Positions 37,405-48,291 of a DNA stretch of 64,000 bases are shown here, one piece after another (the first letter of the stretch is position 1; the number at the start of each line of letters is the position of its first letter). The position numbers were made by a program, and so were the translations under genes. Source of the DNA: Cytidiella melzeri (lineage: Eukaryota; Basidiomycota; Agaricomycetes; Polyporales; Irpicaceae); the NCBI GenBank assembly GCA_022592445.1, contig JABYQR010000177.1:26537-90536 (forward strand). Direction: 5' to 3'. A model generated the notes under the pieces. It was not told the DNA's origin. It worked only from the letters and a program-made list of their open reading frames with translations, and searched no databases.

Positions 37405-38451
37405 CTATCCCGGAGCCGTTTCCATCCGGTCAGGCGAGATGCTGCGACTGCGCGAGCGGAATCGATGACGGTTTCCGTTGACAGAAGAAACACTCCCACT
37501 CTGAGCAGATCTCGGCGAACCACTACGTGACCTTGAAGGACTGCGGGAAACATACCGTGAGCCAGTGCGTGAAGCAGTCTCGCTTTTGCTGCGTTTTCCA
37601 AGGCTTGAATCACGGCTTTTGCTCCTGCTGCGACTGCTTCTGCTCTCGCTTCTAGTTCTCGAGCGTCCGCGGTCGCTCTTTCCTTCCATGGCATCCAGTA
37701 GCCGGCTTTTTCTGGGGCCCAATTCTCCCAAGTCTTCCAAAACTTCTCGTTTGGTTATGCGCGGCATAATGATGTCGCACACACGTTCCTCGTTCAGTAA
37801 AGAGTCAACAAACTCATCCATGTAGGTGAGGACGTAGCCACCTGGCACGACAGCATTAGGATTGCAGTAGAAAGGCCGTGAGAGACCACATACTCATATT
37901 TCGTAGGCGCAGTTTTCGATAGTCCTTCAATAGCGGCTCTAGGATGTCGTACACATCCGCGGCCGCGAATGTCATTCGCACGTATATAGCTGCCAATGCT
38001 CGCAAGTACCTGTCCCGTTTTTTAAGCACAAGAAATATGGAAAACCAAGTTTGTGCTCACTTGAACTCATCCGCCTGTAGGTATTCTAGGAGTATCTCCT
38101 TCTCCGGCTGTATTTGAAGCAGCTTGAGGAGCAGGCATATGAAGTCTGTTGGTTTCTGGTTGGCATATACACCGCCAATAGCTTTGACCTCAATCGCTTT
38201 ATCTATCAGGGTTTCGGCTGCAAGGAAAAAGTGAGATGCAGGCTGCATATAATGGGCATCCACACGTACCTGTGAGAGCGAAACAGTGTTCCTTCCAAAA
38301 CGGGGCTTCATAGATACGATTACGAATAACGGTTTCAACGAGATACTGTCTAATTCTATCAGTAATAATATATGACCTACTTGCGAGATGAATTTACCTG
38401 TGGATTCTGACCGTGTATGGCCAGTGCACCGCGAACTGTAGTATTCGCCAT
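37405..38451 (-). CDS. PRP38: Pre-mRNA splicing factor Prp38
   Basis: Exon 1 is 38451-38398 (MANTTVRGALAIHGQNPQ); short exons follow to the stop at 37405. The Prp38 domain is clear: YLVETVIRNRIYEAPFWKEH, IGGVYANQKPTDFICLL, QADEFKYLRALAAIYVR, YDILEPLLKDYRKLR and GGYVLTYMDEFVDSLL with ITKREVLEDLGEL. The C-terminus, from about 37680 down, is an arginine/serine-rich domain that yeast Prp38 lacks but animal and many fungal forms have. Prp38 is needed to activate the spliceosome (release of U1/U4), fitting an intron-rich genome. The stop lies only 71 bp from that of the convergent uL15m gene. Confidence 0.95.
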
Positions 38452-38725
38452 GGTGGAAGGAGAGGTGTTGTTTGGTCTTGTTAGGATTGCAGGACTACCT
38501 ATTGCTAAATTTGCTCAGTCATCCGCGCTAGATATCAACGTCTAAATTTGCACTGTTCGGTGAACGTCCTATATAACCTATGTAGGACCTAGGTAGCTTA
38601 GTTGAGCACAATTGTACAGACAATGTATATATAGCTGATAATTCCTGCCTCCTTCATAAAGTTACAAGCCTTCTATCTCTGTCTACTGACCGTTAAGGGT
38701 CTGTGATGCGATAATATGATTACAT

Positions 38726-40578
38726 TCAGTCACGGCGCCGATATGTGGCTATCCTTTTCGCGCTGAGATCACCCCCTGTGGCAAGAACTACAGCGATAAT
38801 AGCCCACAAATATCCTCCGGCAATATTACTAGCTGTAGTGGTCGAAAACGCGAAGAGCGAACTGCACGACAGCATGAGTCAGCTTCCGCCAGGCTGAGAA
38901 CACGACCAGCGTACGTGATGAATGGGGCTCCGATTGCGATCCCGATCATTTGAGCAAGCTCTGAGACGCTGTTCGTAGTAGCCAGGACAGACGGTGTTGG
39001 AGTATGGTCCTTTGTCAAGATCATGACGATTCTAGAGGTGAATAATTAGCGATCAGTCGCAAACTGTCAACAGCCTTGGCACGCACGAAAATGCAAGTGC
39101 ACTTATACGCGATAGAAAGAGGACGATACTGATTGCAATCCAAAATAACGCTTCAACCGCTGGACTCCGTTCAGGTCCAATTAGGCGTGCGATGACGTTG
39201 AGAACAGGCATCAGTGCAAATGTCAGTGGCCACACCTGAGCAGTAACCCGAAATGCAGTCAATGCGTCAGAACGTCTTAAGAAGATCGGCAGTGAGGCTT
39301 TGAGTCCTATGGAGACGAAGCCCATGATGGAAAGCGCAGAGGCAATCCGTATCGGCTGTTAGGAGGTCAATTACTGGTAGTCCAACCAAAGATGTCGTGA
39401 GAACGTACCTCCATTGACAATCCACCATGCTCAATCGGAGAAAATGCCATGAGTACAAAGAGGTTATTGAAAGCGGACGCAAGAAAGCCGAGGGCCAATT
39501 GTGAAGCGCAGAGAGCACGTATGACGGGAAGTGCGAGCAGACTTTTGACGGTGGGAGGTTTCTCGTCGTCTTCTGAAGTTGATGGTAAAATAGTCTCTGG
39601 TTGTGGGAACGTTTCTTCCGTCTGACCATATCGTTTTCCTTTGGAGAAGCGGGGATGTGTCTGACGTTGTTCTTTGAGCTAATTGACGTGTTGGAAGAAA
39701 GGGAGGGAACTACCTCCGTCAAGTAAGATAGTGATAGGATAGAAGCGCTGACGCCAAAGGCTCCAGATACAAAACAGGGCAATGCGTATTGGTATTTCCA
39801 CCAGAATGGGGTATCAAACCACGCAGGCATTCTGGCCGCCGGGCTGACCAATGTGGCACCCAAGATGGGTCTTAAAGAAGTTGAAGTGGGCATGATCAGC
39901 TGAAAAGGTGGTTTACTGTAGAGCCTATCGCACTCACCCAAGAATAAAACCTAGGGCAGAAATTATGTCGTAGAAGGGGAACGCAGTCGACTGATTGCTC
40001 GCGTTAGAGAGCTCTCCGACTACGGAGTGTATTACCCCTATATATCCGGTGAATATCCCCGCTACAACACGAAGTTAGCCTTGCCAGATCGGTCAACAGA
40101 GCTCGCAAACATACAGAGGAACCGAAAGAGTAATGCTTGGGCGAAGCTTTTGCTAAGACCAAAGCCAGCGGCAGAGAGGCCAAGGCCAAGTGTTCCAAAC
40201 GCAATTATTCGCGTCCTGCCGAACCGGTCTTTTCAAGTGATCAGGTTTCTCGCCGCTTAATTGGCAGATAAGTAGTAGCGCACCTGAGAGCCATCCCCAT
40301 GGGAAGACTGTGAGGAATGATCCTACGGAAACTGCAGTCGAAAGGAGCCCGCTGTAATAGCCTACAGGACGAAGACCTAGATCGTAGACCATCGTATTCA
40401 CATATGGGGCCACTTGGACCAACGACAGTGGGATAACGAGCTTGATATAATAGATTGCAGCCAGCTGCGCGCTAGGAAGAGGTGTGGCCTCTAGCACCAG
40501 TGCTTGAGATAGCAGCGGTGCACGCTCGTCCAGCTCTTGGCGAGTCGTCGGCCTGTCTTGTTCGTTGTCAGGAGTCAT
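38726..40578 (-). CDS. Major facilitator superfamily transporter (DHA1-like)
   Basis: Spliced from ATG at 40578 to TGA at 38726. After an acidic, ERAPLL-bearing N-terminus comes TM1 (LAAIYYIKLVIPLSLVQVAP) and then the MFS loop motif, split by an intron: WGWLS then DRFGRTRIIAFG. Family text continues with the VAGIFTGYIGVIHSVVGEL and ALGFILGPILGATLVSPAAR blocks, a central charged loop, and final helices ending in TSLFAFSTTTASNIAGGYLW. About 12 hydrophobic segments are expected. Such plasma- or vacuolar-membrane carriers export drugs or small metabolites by proton antiport; the substrate cannot be inferred. The acceptor before GPILGATL is an AAG. Upstream in-frame codons up to 40632 lack an ATG. 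Confidence 0.85.
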
Positions 40579-42003
40579 GGTTCTGTCCTGGGTGTGTCTG
40601 CGGTCAGTGTTTGAGGGGTGATACGAACCCACGAAAGACCACTGCCACTATTAGTACTGGCCCGTAGCTCTTCATGGCTGACATAGAGCAGCACGGTCCT
40701 CACAGTCGCAAGGCGGCTGCTTTCTCGCGTCAGACCAACAAGCGCCCTCACTGCTACTCAACGCTACCACCAGCATGATAGCGCATACCGTGACATACTG
40801 TATGTATTATGCACTACAGTATGATACTGTTTCAGCTCTCAGGTGGCATCGAACATTCTGACGGCATGCCTCAGCCAGAGAATGAGGCTTGCAGGCTAGT
40901 CACTGCCAGTGAGTCCCACGAATGCTGGTTGTTTTCAAATGTTGAGCCAGTTCCTAGAGGTTATGACTCGTAGCCATATGCCGCAATCGTCACTATTCTA
41001 CGATGCACTGCATCCTAATGCCTCGCTATATTGACCTTTAAATGGCTACGGTTGCTGGGAAAATACCACCTTACATGCCCCACAGCGTCGTTCACGATCA
41101 GCAAGGTGAGCTGACCTCCAGTACTGTTCTCCATAGCTTAGTGCTCATCAACTTGCTCAACAGCAGCTTGGCCTGGAGCTGTGGTGCTATGCGCACACTT
41201 AGAGGGGCTCTAGCAACGTACCTGTGGAAGACTGCAAGTCGTTGAAGCTATGCGTTCGAACGCAAGTTAGGGGCTTAATATTGGTGGCGGTCTTGGTGAG
41301 TCTCTTGTCTTCATTGTCTCTACTGATTTTTGACGTCTGATGGAACTTCTGTAGCAAAACGGAAAACCTCAGCGAGTAAAATTCGCGTGCACGCTGACTC
41401 CCACGTCTCATGTGCCAGTGCACACTTTGTTGTAACACTCTCCGTCTCAAGCACGATGCAGATGTATGAGCTTCCAATGTGGTTGCCATGTATTTTCCGC
41501 CAAGCATGGGACCTAGCTCGCAGCGAATTCACAGTGATCTTGCAACGACCACATATGCGCTGGCTTGACTGGCTTTGGCATCTCCTCTGCTGTTGTGACA
41601 AGACCACCGGCGTGTGTTCCCATGGAAGCCTCAACCAGGCCTTTGCAGCAATTTCGAGGCATGGCCTTTGCGCTTGAAGGCGGCGCTCGCCTGGGGAGTC
41701 GGCCGGAATGGTGGGGATGGACGTCCCATTTCTCTAGATTATCATGGAGACATGTTGAGGCGTAGCCGTTGTAATGATGTAAATAGCTTTTGCACAGCTG
41801 CGTTTGGGCACTAGCAATTCGCACGTATAATTTTGTAAAAATACTTCGGGTGAAGAAGCTGTGGGCGTGAGCCAATCTGAGGCGGCGACTGAGGCAAGGG
41901 GTCTGCTCTCGACTTTGACGCACGTCGCAGCAAGTTTGCACTGCAGAGCCTTCAGTCATTGCGGTAGGTCGGAAAGCTCACCCAAGCTTTTACATCCACC
42001 ACG
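40579..42003. other. Intergenic region
   Basis: 1.4 kb with no supported gene; it contains the promoters of the divergent MFS and Rco1-like genes. A few short open frames (for example at 41330-41677) show no domain or coding pattern. No repeat or transposon seen. Confidence 0.4.
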
Positions 42004-45000
42004 ATGGCCTCCGTTGAGGCCGTCCCAGCGTGCTTATTAGTTGCACCGCCGCCGGTCGTCCAACCACCCCATTTGGAGGGCGACCCGTCCCTGGCGACCG
42101 AGATACTGCCAGGACCCCCCTCGCTGGTGACCATCCAGCAACTTGGGCTTCCGAAGAAAGATCACAAAAAGTCTACGGTCATAGCGTCGTATTTGCCCGT
42201 ATCTGACCCCGGAACGACATACGGGGCGAATACGGTGAGCACTATGGCTATCTCGACCGGGGTCGATGGCCCACGCCGGAAACGAGCCAGGCTTGACAAA
42301 AGGTGCATCTCCCTCCTCATTACTCTTTTATAATACGCTGACACGAACCCCTTCCATCCCACTCACTTATTGTCGCTGGTGCTATACCGAACTGCTGTCG
42401 GTGTGTTCGATTTCGCGTCCGGGTGTTGTCGTCGCTCCTTTCTTCCTACCGTCACGAACGTCACCCTCAGCTCCGCGACTTCCAGAGCGCAACGTGCCTC
42501 AGCTCGAAACATGACCACGACCACCATGCCTCCGGAGCCAGCCGCGCTCGTGGAGGCCGTCGCTTCGTCATCGCATCTCCTGTCCGAACCTGACCCCCTC
42601 GCTATGCAAATCGATTCAGACGACGCTGACCTCTCTCGCTCAAACTCGGTGGCGCCGATTGCAGAAGATCCGGAATCCCTCTCGTCTTCTATACGGAGCA
42701 GTGCTCGGAGAGATAAAGGGAAGGGTAAAGAAAGCGCAGCAGGTGTGAGGATGGATGAAGAGCCTGGGGTAACATCGGGGGTAGTTGTGAGCGAAATTGT
42801 GGGAAATGGTGCTAGTGTGAGTAATCATTGGATCTGTCCTCTTGCGAGTTACTTCACAAGGACGACGTTACAGCCGAACGAGGACTATTGCTCTGCCTGC
42901 CGGTCGTTGGGATCGTTGGTCTACTGCGATGGGTGCCCTCGAGCCTATCATCTCTGGTGCTTGAACCCACCGATGGATGCAGAGGACCTTCCAGCAGGTG
43001 AAGCTCGATGGTTCTGCCCTTCTTGCTTACAGCGACAGGTGCGTGGTGTGCTTTGCTGAGGATGGTCATAGCGATTGATCGGTGATTCCAAGAAACCTGC
43101 ACTCAAGTCATCGACCGGACTGAAGTTCATGGCCCCACTCGTTGAACAGATGGAGGCGATACTTCCCGCTGAGTACGCGTTGCCGTCCGATGTCAGGACA
43201 TACTTCAAAGATGGTGCGTTTTCATTTGTCTTTGAACAAGATTGCCTTCTCACAATCAAGTGCCCGTGCAGTTGCGACCGGGCCCAAAGGAAACTTTGTC
43301 GATAGCTCAGAGCTGAAGCCGCCTCGTCTCAAGTGCGTTTTGTTAGCCTCTTTTCCTTTCTCTGGTTGATTTCCTTCTAGTCGACACGGGCAGCTAGAAG
43401 AACGAGAGCCATATCGATTGCGAGATCGGAACGGTGAACCCATCCTCTGCTTCCGATGTGGCACATCAGCTCTTCCTTCTGACCTAGCAGCAGCGGCTCC
43501 AGCTGCCAAACGAGTTCGAAGGCTTACAAGCACCTCAAGCAGCAGCACTGAGACGGGACGTGGTATCATTTCATGTGATTACTGTCATTTGCACTGGCAT
43601 ATGGACTGTGTGGAGCCTCCGCTGGCGTATATGCCCCCTTGGAACAAGAAGTGGATGTGCCCGAATCACTTAGAGCAGGTTTTGGTGAGGAGCTCCATCG
43701 ATCTGCTTCGTACTTCCAGTTGTTTACGTCGCTTCCTTCTAAAGCCGACGAAGCGACGTCTTCCCAAGAGCAATGCGCCTCCTATCGAGATAACAAAGCC
43801 CAATCAAGTAAACAATGGAAATATTGAAGTTATCCAACCAGAAAATTCTGCAGCCCCATGTCCAAGACTGGCCATAGACGAGATATTGATTAATGGACGG
43901 CGGTACAGGGTGCCAGAGAGAGTTATTACGATGGATTTTTGGAACAAGACGGGCCAACCGCATCACCAGCGATATGAGTACGTCCATTGCTATGCACACT
44001 ACATAGCATATAGTCCCTTACCGTTCGTCTCCCAGGAGCTATCATTGCGACAGTGGAGCGTCTTCTCCGCTGTCCTCCCTAAGCTCTCTTTCCGAAGATG
44101 ACGCACACCCGATGGTTACTGCATCAAGTGTGCCGTCGATTGGATCATTGAACTTGGACGAGCTCAGGGCGGCTGTTGTAAGTGTTGTTGTCGAATACCA
44201 GCCTATGATTTGTTCTGAAGCAGCCTCCAGTCGTTATGTGACTTGTTCTCGACGTCTGTCGCAGCGCAACCAGCCGAGGCAAGGAGCATACCAGCTGTCA
44301 CAACAGCTACGTCGAATAGCGCCATCGAGAAGATCAAGCATGAGTCGACAAAGCCCAAGCCCCGCGAAGAGGCGGCTCCTATGATTATCGATCAGCCACT
44401 CAACCTCAATGGGACTGAGCAGGTATAGTGCCCATATCCTGACGGATATGACTTGCTAACAACCCAAGCCAGCCATTACAATCCGGCCCTCGTCGTTCTG
44501 GCCGCTCCAGCGTGGGTCGACGCCTTCGTCCTTGGAACAAACCTGACACGTCTTCGGGATTAGCTATGGGCTTTTTTGATGACGAGTTGTCAGAAGACTA
44601 CCAACCCCCAGGTTCAGCTGCTGCGCGTAAGCAGAAGCGCGAGCCGAATGGCAAGTTCGCTAGGAAAGGTGAAGTGAAAGGGAAATCAGCGAAAGCCCCA
44701 TATCCACATGTTGTCCAGGACGTAGCCTCGGCCGTTGGAGAGCAGCCTGTGGTCGACAAGGCTTCTGAACCTGTGGCAAGCCCCTCCAGGCCTAAGCGAC
44801 TTAGACAACCGTCGCGTCGACGAGAGTCTCCTACCCCTTTTACGTCTGCGAAAGCTGGTACATCCAGCGCATCTGCGACGACCTCTCACGCTCCTATATC
44901 ATCAGCTGTTAAGCGCGAAGCAGAAGTTGTCTCTTTTACCTCTTCGTCAGGAGATATCACTAGGAAGTCTAGTGCCTCACCAGACCTGCCTCTCCGCAAC

Positions 45001-45561
45001 ATCGTTCCTACGGCTGCTCGCTCGACCACAGTAGCCTCCTCTGCTGGTCCCGCCACTCCTATATCTCCCAAATCAAACGGTGTTCCGTCCATAACACTCA
45101 ATGTTCCCGCGCCAACTACTCTCCATCCATCCCTCCGTTACAAACCTATTGCTCCCGTTGCTTCTGATAACACCAGTGAGACCAAGCTGGAAAGCTTGCC
45201 AAAGGTGATGGCGGTGAAAGCTCGTCAGAAACTTGCAGCTCCCGCCAAAGCTTCTGAAAAGGCAGCTGCTATCGCAGATAAGCCTTCTGTTCAGGCTTCG
45301 AGTTCCAAGCAAGAACCGCCCACGTCGTCCTCTGGTCTCAAGATCCGGCTCCCTCGAATGGGCGGGGCGTTGTCTTCTACTGCGCCAGCGCCCCCTCCGG
45401 CTGTTCATGAGCCATCTCCTATGCGATTGAAGACAAACACATCAAACGTGCCTGCAAGGCCTCGTCGTTCTATTCGTCGGCAATCCTCAAGGTCGACCTC
45501 GGTTACAGGCACGTCGCTATCGGCTCCCCCGTCGCCGAAAATGAGTAGCGTCGGTGTTTGA
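42004..45561 (+). CDS. RCO1: Rco1-like double PHD-finger protein (Rpd3S histone deacetylase complex)
   Basis: Multi-exon gene. The first exon (42004-42302) ends in a basic [11 protein letters not shown] patch. PHD1 (about 42888-43035) shows [20 protein letters not shown], then H-x2-C and W-F-C-x2-C. A linker ([20 protein letters not shown]) resembles the Sin3-interacting region. PHD2 (about 43448-43690) starts CFRCG and ends [19 protein letters not shown]. Then comes a conserved block, [19 protein letters not shown] and [13 protein letters not shown], shared with fungal Rco1. The tail is Ser/Pro/Ala-rich. Rco1 directs Rpd3S to nucleosomes in transcribed genes to suppress cryptic initiation. 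The first intron's acceptor is ambiguous (42470 or 42485, both in frame), so the N-terminal join is uncertain. Confidence 0.85.
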
Positions 45562-45892
45562 TAAGCGTATTGTAGGGTTTACTGGCTCACCTCAGTCCGC
45601 TGGTGCTCATCACCATTTGTACTTGCCACTACGATAATGGCTGGTCTCTAGTTTAGTAAAGTGTGGTAACTTTCACATAGACGTTCGTAAACTGAATCTA
45701 CAAACATGTGAATGCGTGGGGAGAGTTGTTACAGGGAGCCGTTCTTCACTGCTATTTATTATAAACCTGTATCAGTCTGATTGCACAGATGATTATTGAG
45801 CTGGACTGTCACTGATTCGAGAGTTCCGCTTGTGAGCAGCCAAGACCCCCGCCACATGCGCGCTTATAATCACTGGATTAGTGTGGCGGAGA

Positions 45893-45987
45893 CCAATCGG
45901 AGATCAATTTCCTGGACGCGTTTGTAGCGCTCACTAATGAGTGCTCAGGCTCTCGAACACGACTCTTTCCTTTCACCCACGACGCGT
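45893..45987 (+). promoter_or_regulatory. CCAAT box and two MCB-like (ACGCGT) sites upstream of MCMBP
   Basis: The 548-bp interval before MCMBP has GACCAATCGG at 45891-45900 and two GACGCGTT elements (ACGCGT at 45916-45921 and 45982-45987), 194 and 128 bp before the start codon. ACGCGT is the MluI cell-cycle box bound by MBF at G1/S genes in other fungi. That it works so here is inferred. Confidence 0.45.
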
Positions 45988-46109
45988 TCAGCCTCTCGTC
46001 TTGCCGTTGGAGGCTTGAATTACTGCACAGCGCAAGTTTGAGAACTCACTTGTTGTCCTTGAAGCTGTTGACAGACCACATCTACCAAGTTCTTTTCAGT
46101 GGCTTTGAC

Positions 46110-48222
46110 ATGGTCTCCGCATATCTTGTGGACGCGCTGAGAGACCCTACATCGGAGCTTCAGGAACTCTACTCAAGGAATTTCCCGTCTGGAGACTTTC
46201 CGAGCGAGGTCGCACGTCATTTCTCCAGGGTTTTCTCCGCTGACGATGCGTTCAGAGAGGTGAGTTGTTGCTTGAGCCTACGCAATGTAATACATGTGAC
46301 CTGGCTCGATAGATACCGGTCCTCAATGTTCACCATCCACCAGACTCGTTTCCAGACAAACAGCTGGTGCGGTTCAGAGCAATGATCCAAGACACGTCTC
46401 CTTCTTCTGAAATGTACCTGAAGAAATCGAAAAGCGGGCTTTTTGGCGGCTGGGGGGTTCACCATTCGGAGGCAGAAGAAAATGGCTTCGACTACAATGA
46501 TTTGGGCGAATGCAATGTCTTATGGGCCGTCAACATTCCTGGAGAATCGACTTGGTGTGGCGTTGAGCTTGACGGCTCGGACGATGGTACGTAACATCTC
46601 AGAGTGGTGTAGAACATACTGATTGCCTTACATATTAGTATCACAATTTTCTTACAAGCCCGCTCGCCCACACAAGCATCCCATTCCCGAGAGCCAGCAT
46701 CTCGGTGTGCAAGTGAAGGTGGACATCGTATTCGTCAATTTACCAGCTCGAACTTAACAGCATTAGATCTATGACGCAGCGACTGCTGAGGATTTCAAGC
46801 CTACCGACCAAGCCACCTTTGTGGGTATACTAACAACTGAGCTGTAAGGAAAATTGCTACAAAGAGATTTTCAAACTCTGACGCTGTAACTTCAGATTGA
46901 ACAACGACGCGGAGGTTGAACTGGAAGTTCCGACCCTTCACGTACTGTTTGCTCGCCGCTACGCCCGATCGATTATTGCTAGACCTTACCCTCTTGCTAC
47001 CAGTGCACGAAAAGAAGAGATGACTGCTCAGCAAGTACGGCAAAAGCTAATAGCATGGATAGCAGATGAGTCTCTGGGTGGAGATCGAGAGGCAGCAAAG
47101 TGGATTGTATTATCCATCATAGCTCGCGTGTAAGTCCACAAATAAGATGCAATACGGTTCGCCAGTGATTGTAAGCATCATTACAGGCAATGTCGCAATC
47201 CACCTCTTCTACCGCCGACCTTGACTATTTCTCACTTTCCGCCCCCACCGACGCCATCTTCTAGTGCCGAAGTCGAACTTCCTATGCTGTACACTACCCT
47301 ACCAGCGCTGTCGCACGTTCTGTCCAGCATTTTGCCACTCGCTCAAACTCTGCCTCTTTCTCTCGATACTCTGAACAATATCCCATTTACGCCAGAAAGC
47401 AAGGATGAAGACCTACATTCGGGCGCTTTGCAGCTGCCGCAAGGCTCGGTTCTTCTAGTGACTGAGCATGGCATGCAGGAGGGAAAACTCGTAGAACGGG
47501 GTACGTCGTGCTGCATGTAAATAATCAAATTAGGCTCATAGTAATGCACGATTCGGATCAGGTTTGCTCAACATCAAAGCAGTTCAAGAAGTGATGAGCT
47601 CGCAGACTCTAACCTATCAATTTCCGTTCAGTCAGTTTTCGTTCCCTACCGACATCAGCTGTATAGTCCTTACCGAGGGCAAGAAGAGCGCATTCTTCAA
47701 AGTGAGTGTGCGGTGTCATTGTATGGAAGCAGAATACCGACGCAAATAAACGTATAGACTGATGTTGTTCTGCCACTGATCAGTGACACGCTTGTGTCCA
47801 ACCCAGGCGTCTTGTACAAATCAGCAAGTGACATAACTATGCCTAGCTCTGATGATCTAGCAGCATTCCGCGACCTCATCGTCGGCTCTCGATCCGGTAA
47901 AGTTTCAGTCCTCGAGGCAACCTCCCAGGTACGTTCTTTAAGCTCCGGCTTGTTGCCCTGACTAAGAATACGACTTATGTCGCTCTAGTACATCCAACGA
48001 GACTTTGTGCGTGATCGACAGCAGAATCCTGAGATCTCGTCGGACGACCTCATCCGAAGAATGACCATCGCCAAGTGAGTAACCCGTTTAGGCCGACCTC
48101 GACGACCAAACTCACGTATTTTAAGGCTATACGCACTATCTCTGCACGAGACAGAGCTGACCATCGATACTTGGGAACACGCCAAAGCATTCGACGAGCG
48201 TCGGAAAGCACGTCTGCCGTGA
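46110..48222 (+). CDS. MCMBP: Mini-chromosome maintenance complex-binding protein (MCMBP/ETG1)
   Basis: Starts with MVSAYLVDALRDPTSELQ (exon 46110-46259), then IPVLNVHHPPDSF and LVRFRAMIQDT, the family's conserved N-terminal box. Further exons carry ENGFDYNDLGECNVLWAVNI, FSYKPARPHKHPIPES, an AAA-like remnant region (AAKWIVLSIIARV, LPQGSVLLVTEHGMQEGKL, FPTDISCIVLTEGKKS), and the C-terminal DTLVSNPGVLY and LHETELTIDTWEHAKAF. MCMBP binds MCM3-7 hexamers in the nucleus, protects new MCM subunits and helps unload MCM after replication. The predicted stop at 48220-48222 lies 69 bp from that of the next, convergent gene. The start follows the family pattern; an upstream in-frame extension (from 46038) looks like 5' UTR. 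Confidence 0.9.
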
Positions 48223-48291
48223 AATCACTTTTGTATTTCAAAAATGTACTCCACAGCTTTACGTGAACGATATAACCATGTTTATTTCAGC

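Noticed and set aside
41248..41270. tRNA-like box B (gcgttcgaacgc); a similar one at 19035-19050.
   Set aside because: No matching box A, acceptor stem or cloverleaf could be drawn at either place.
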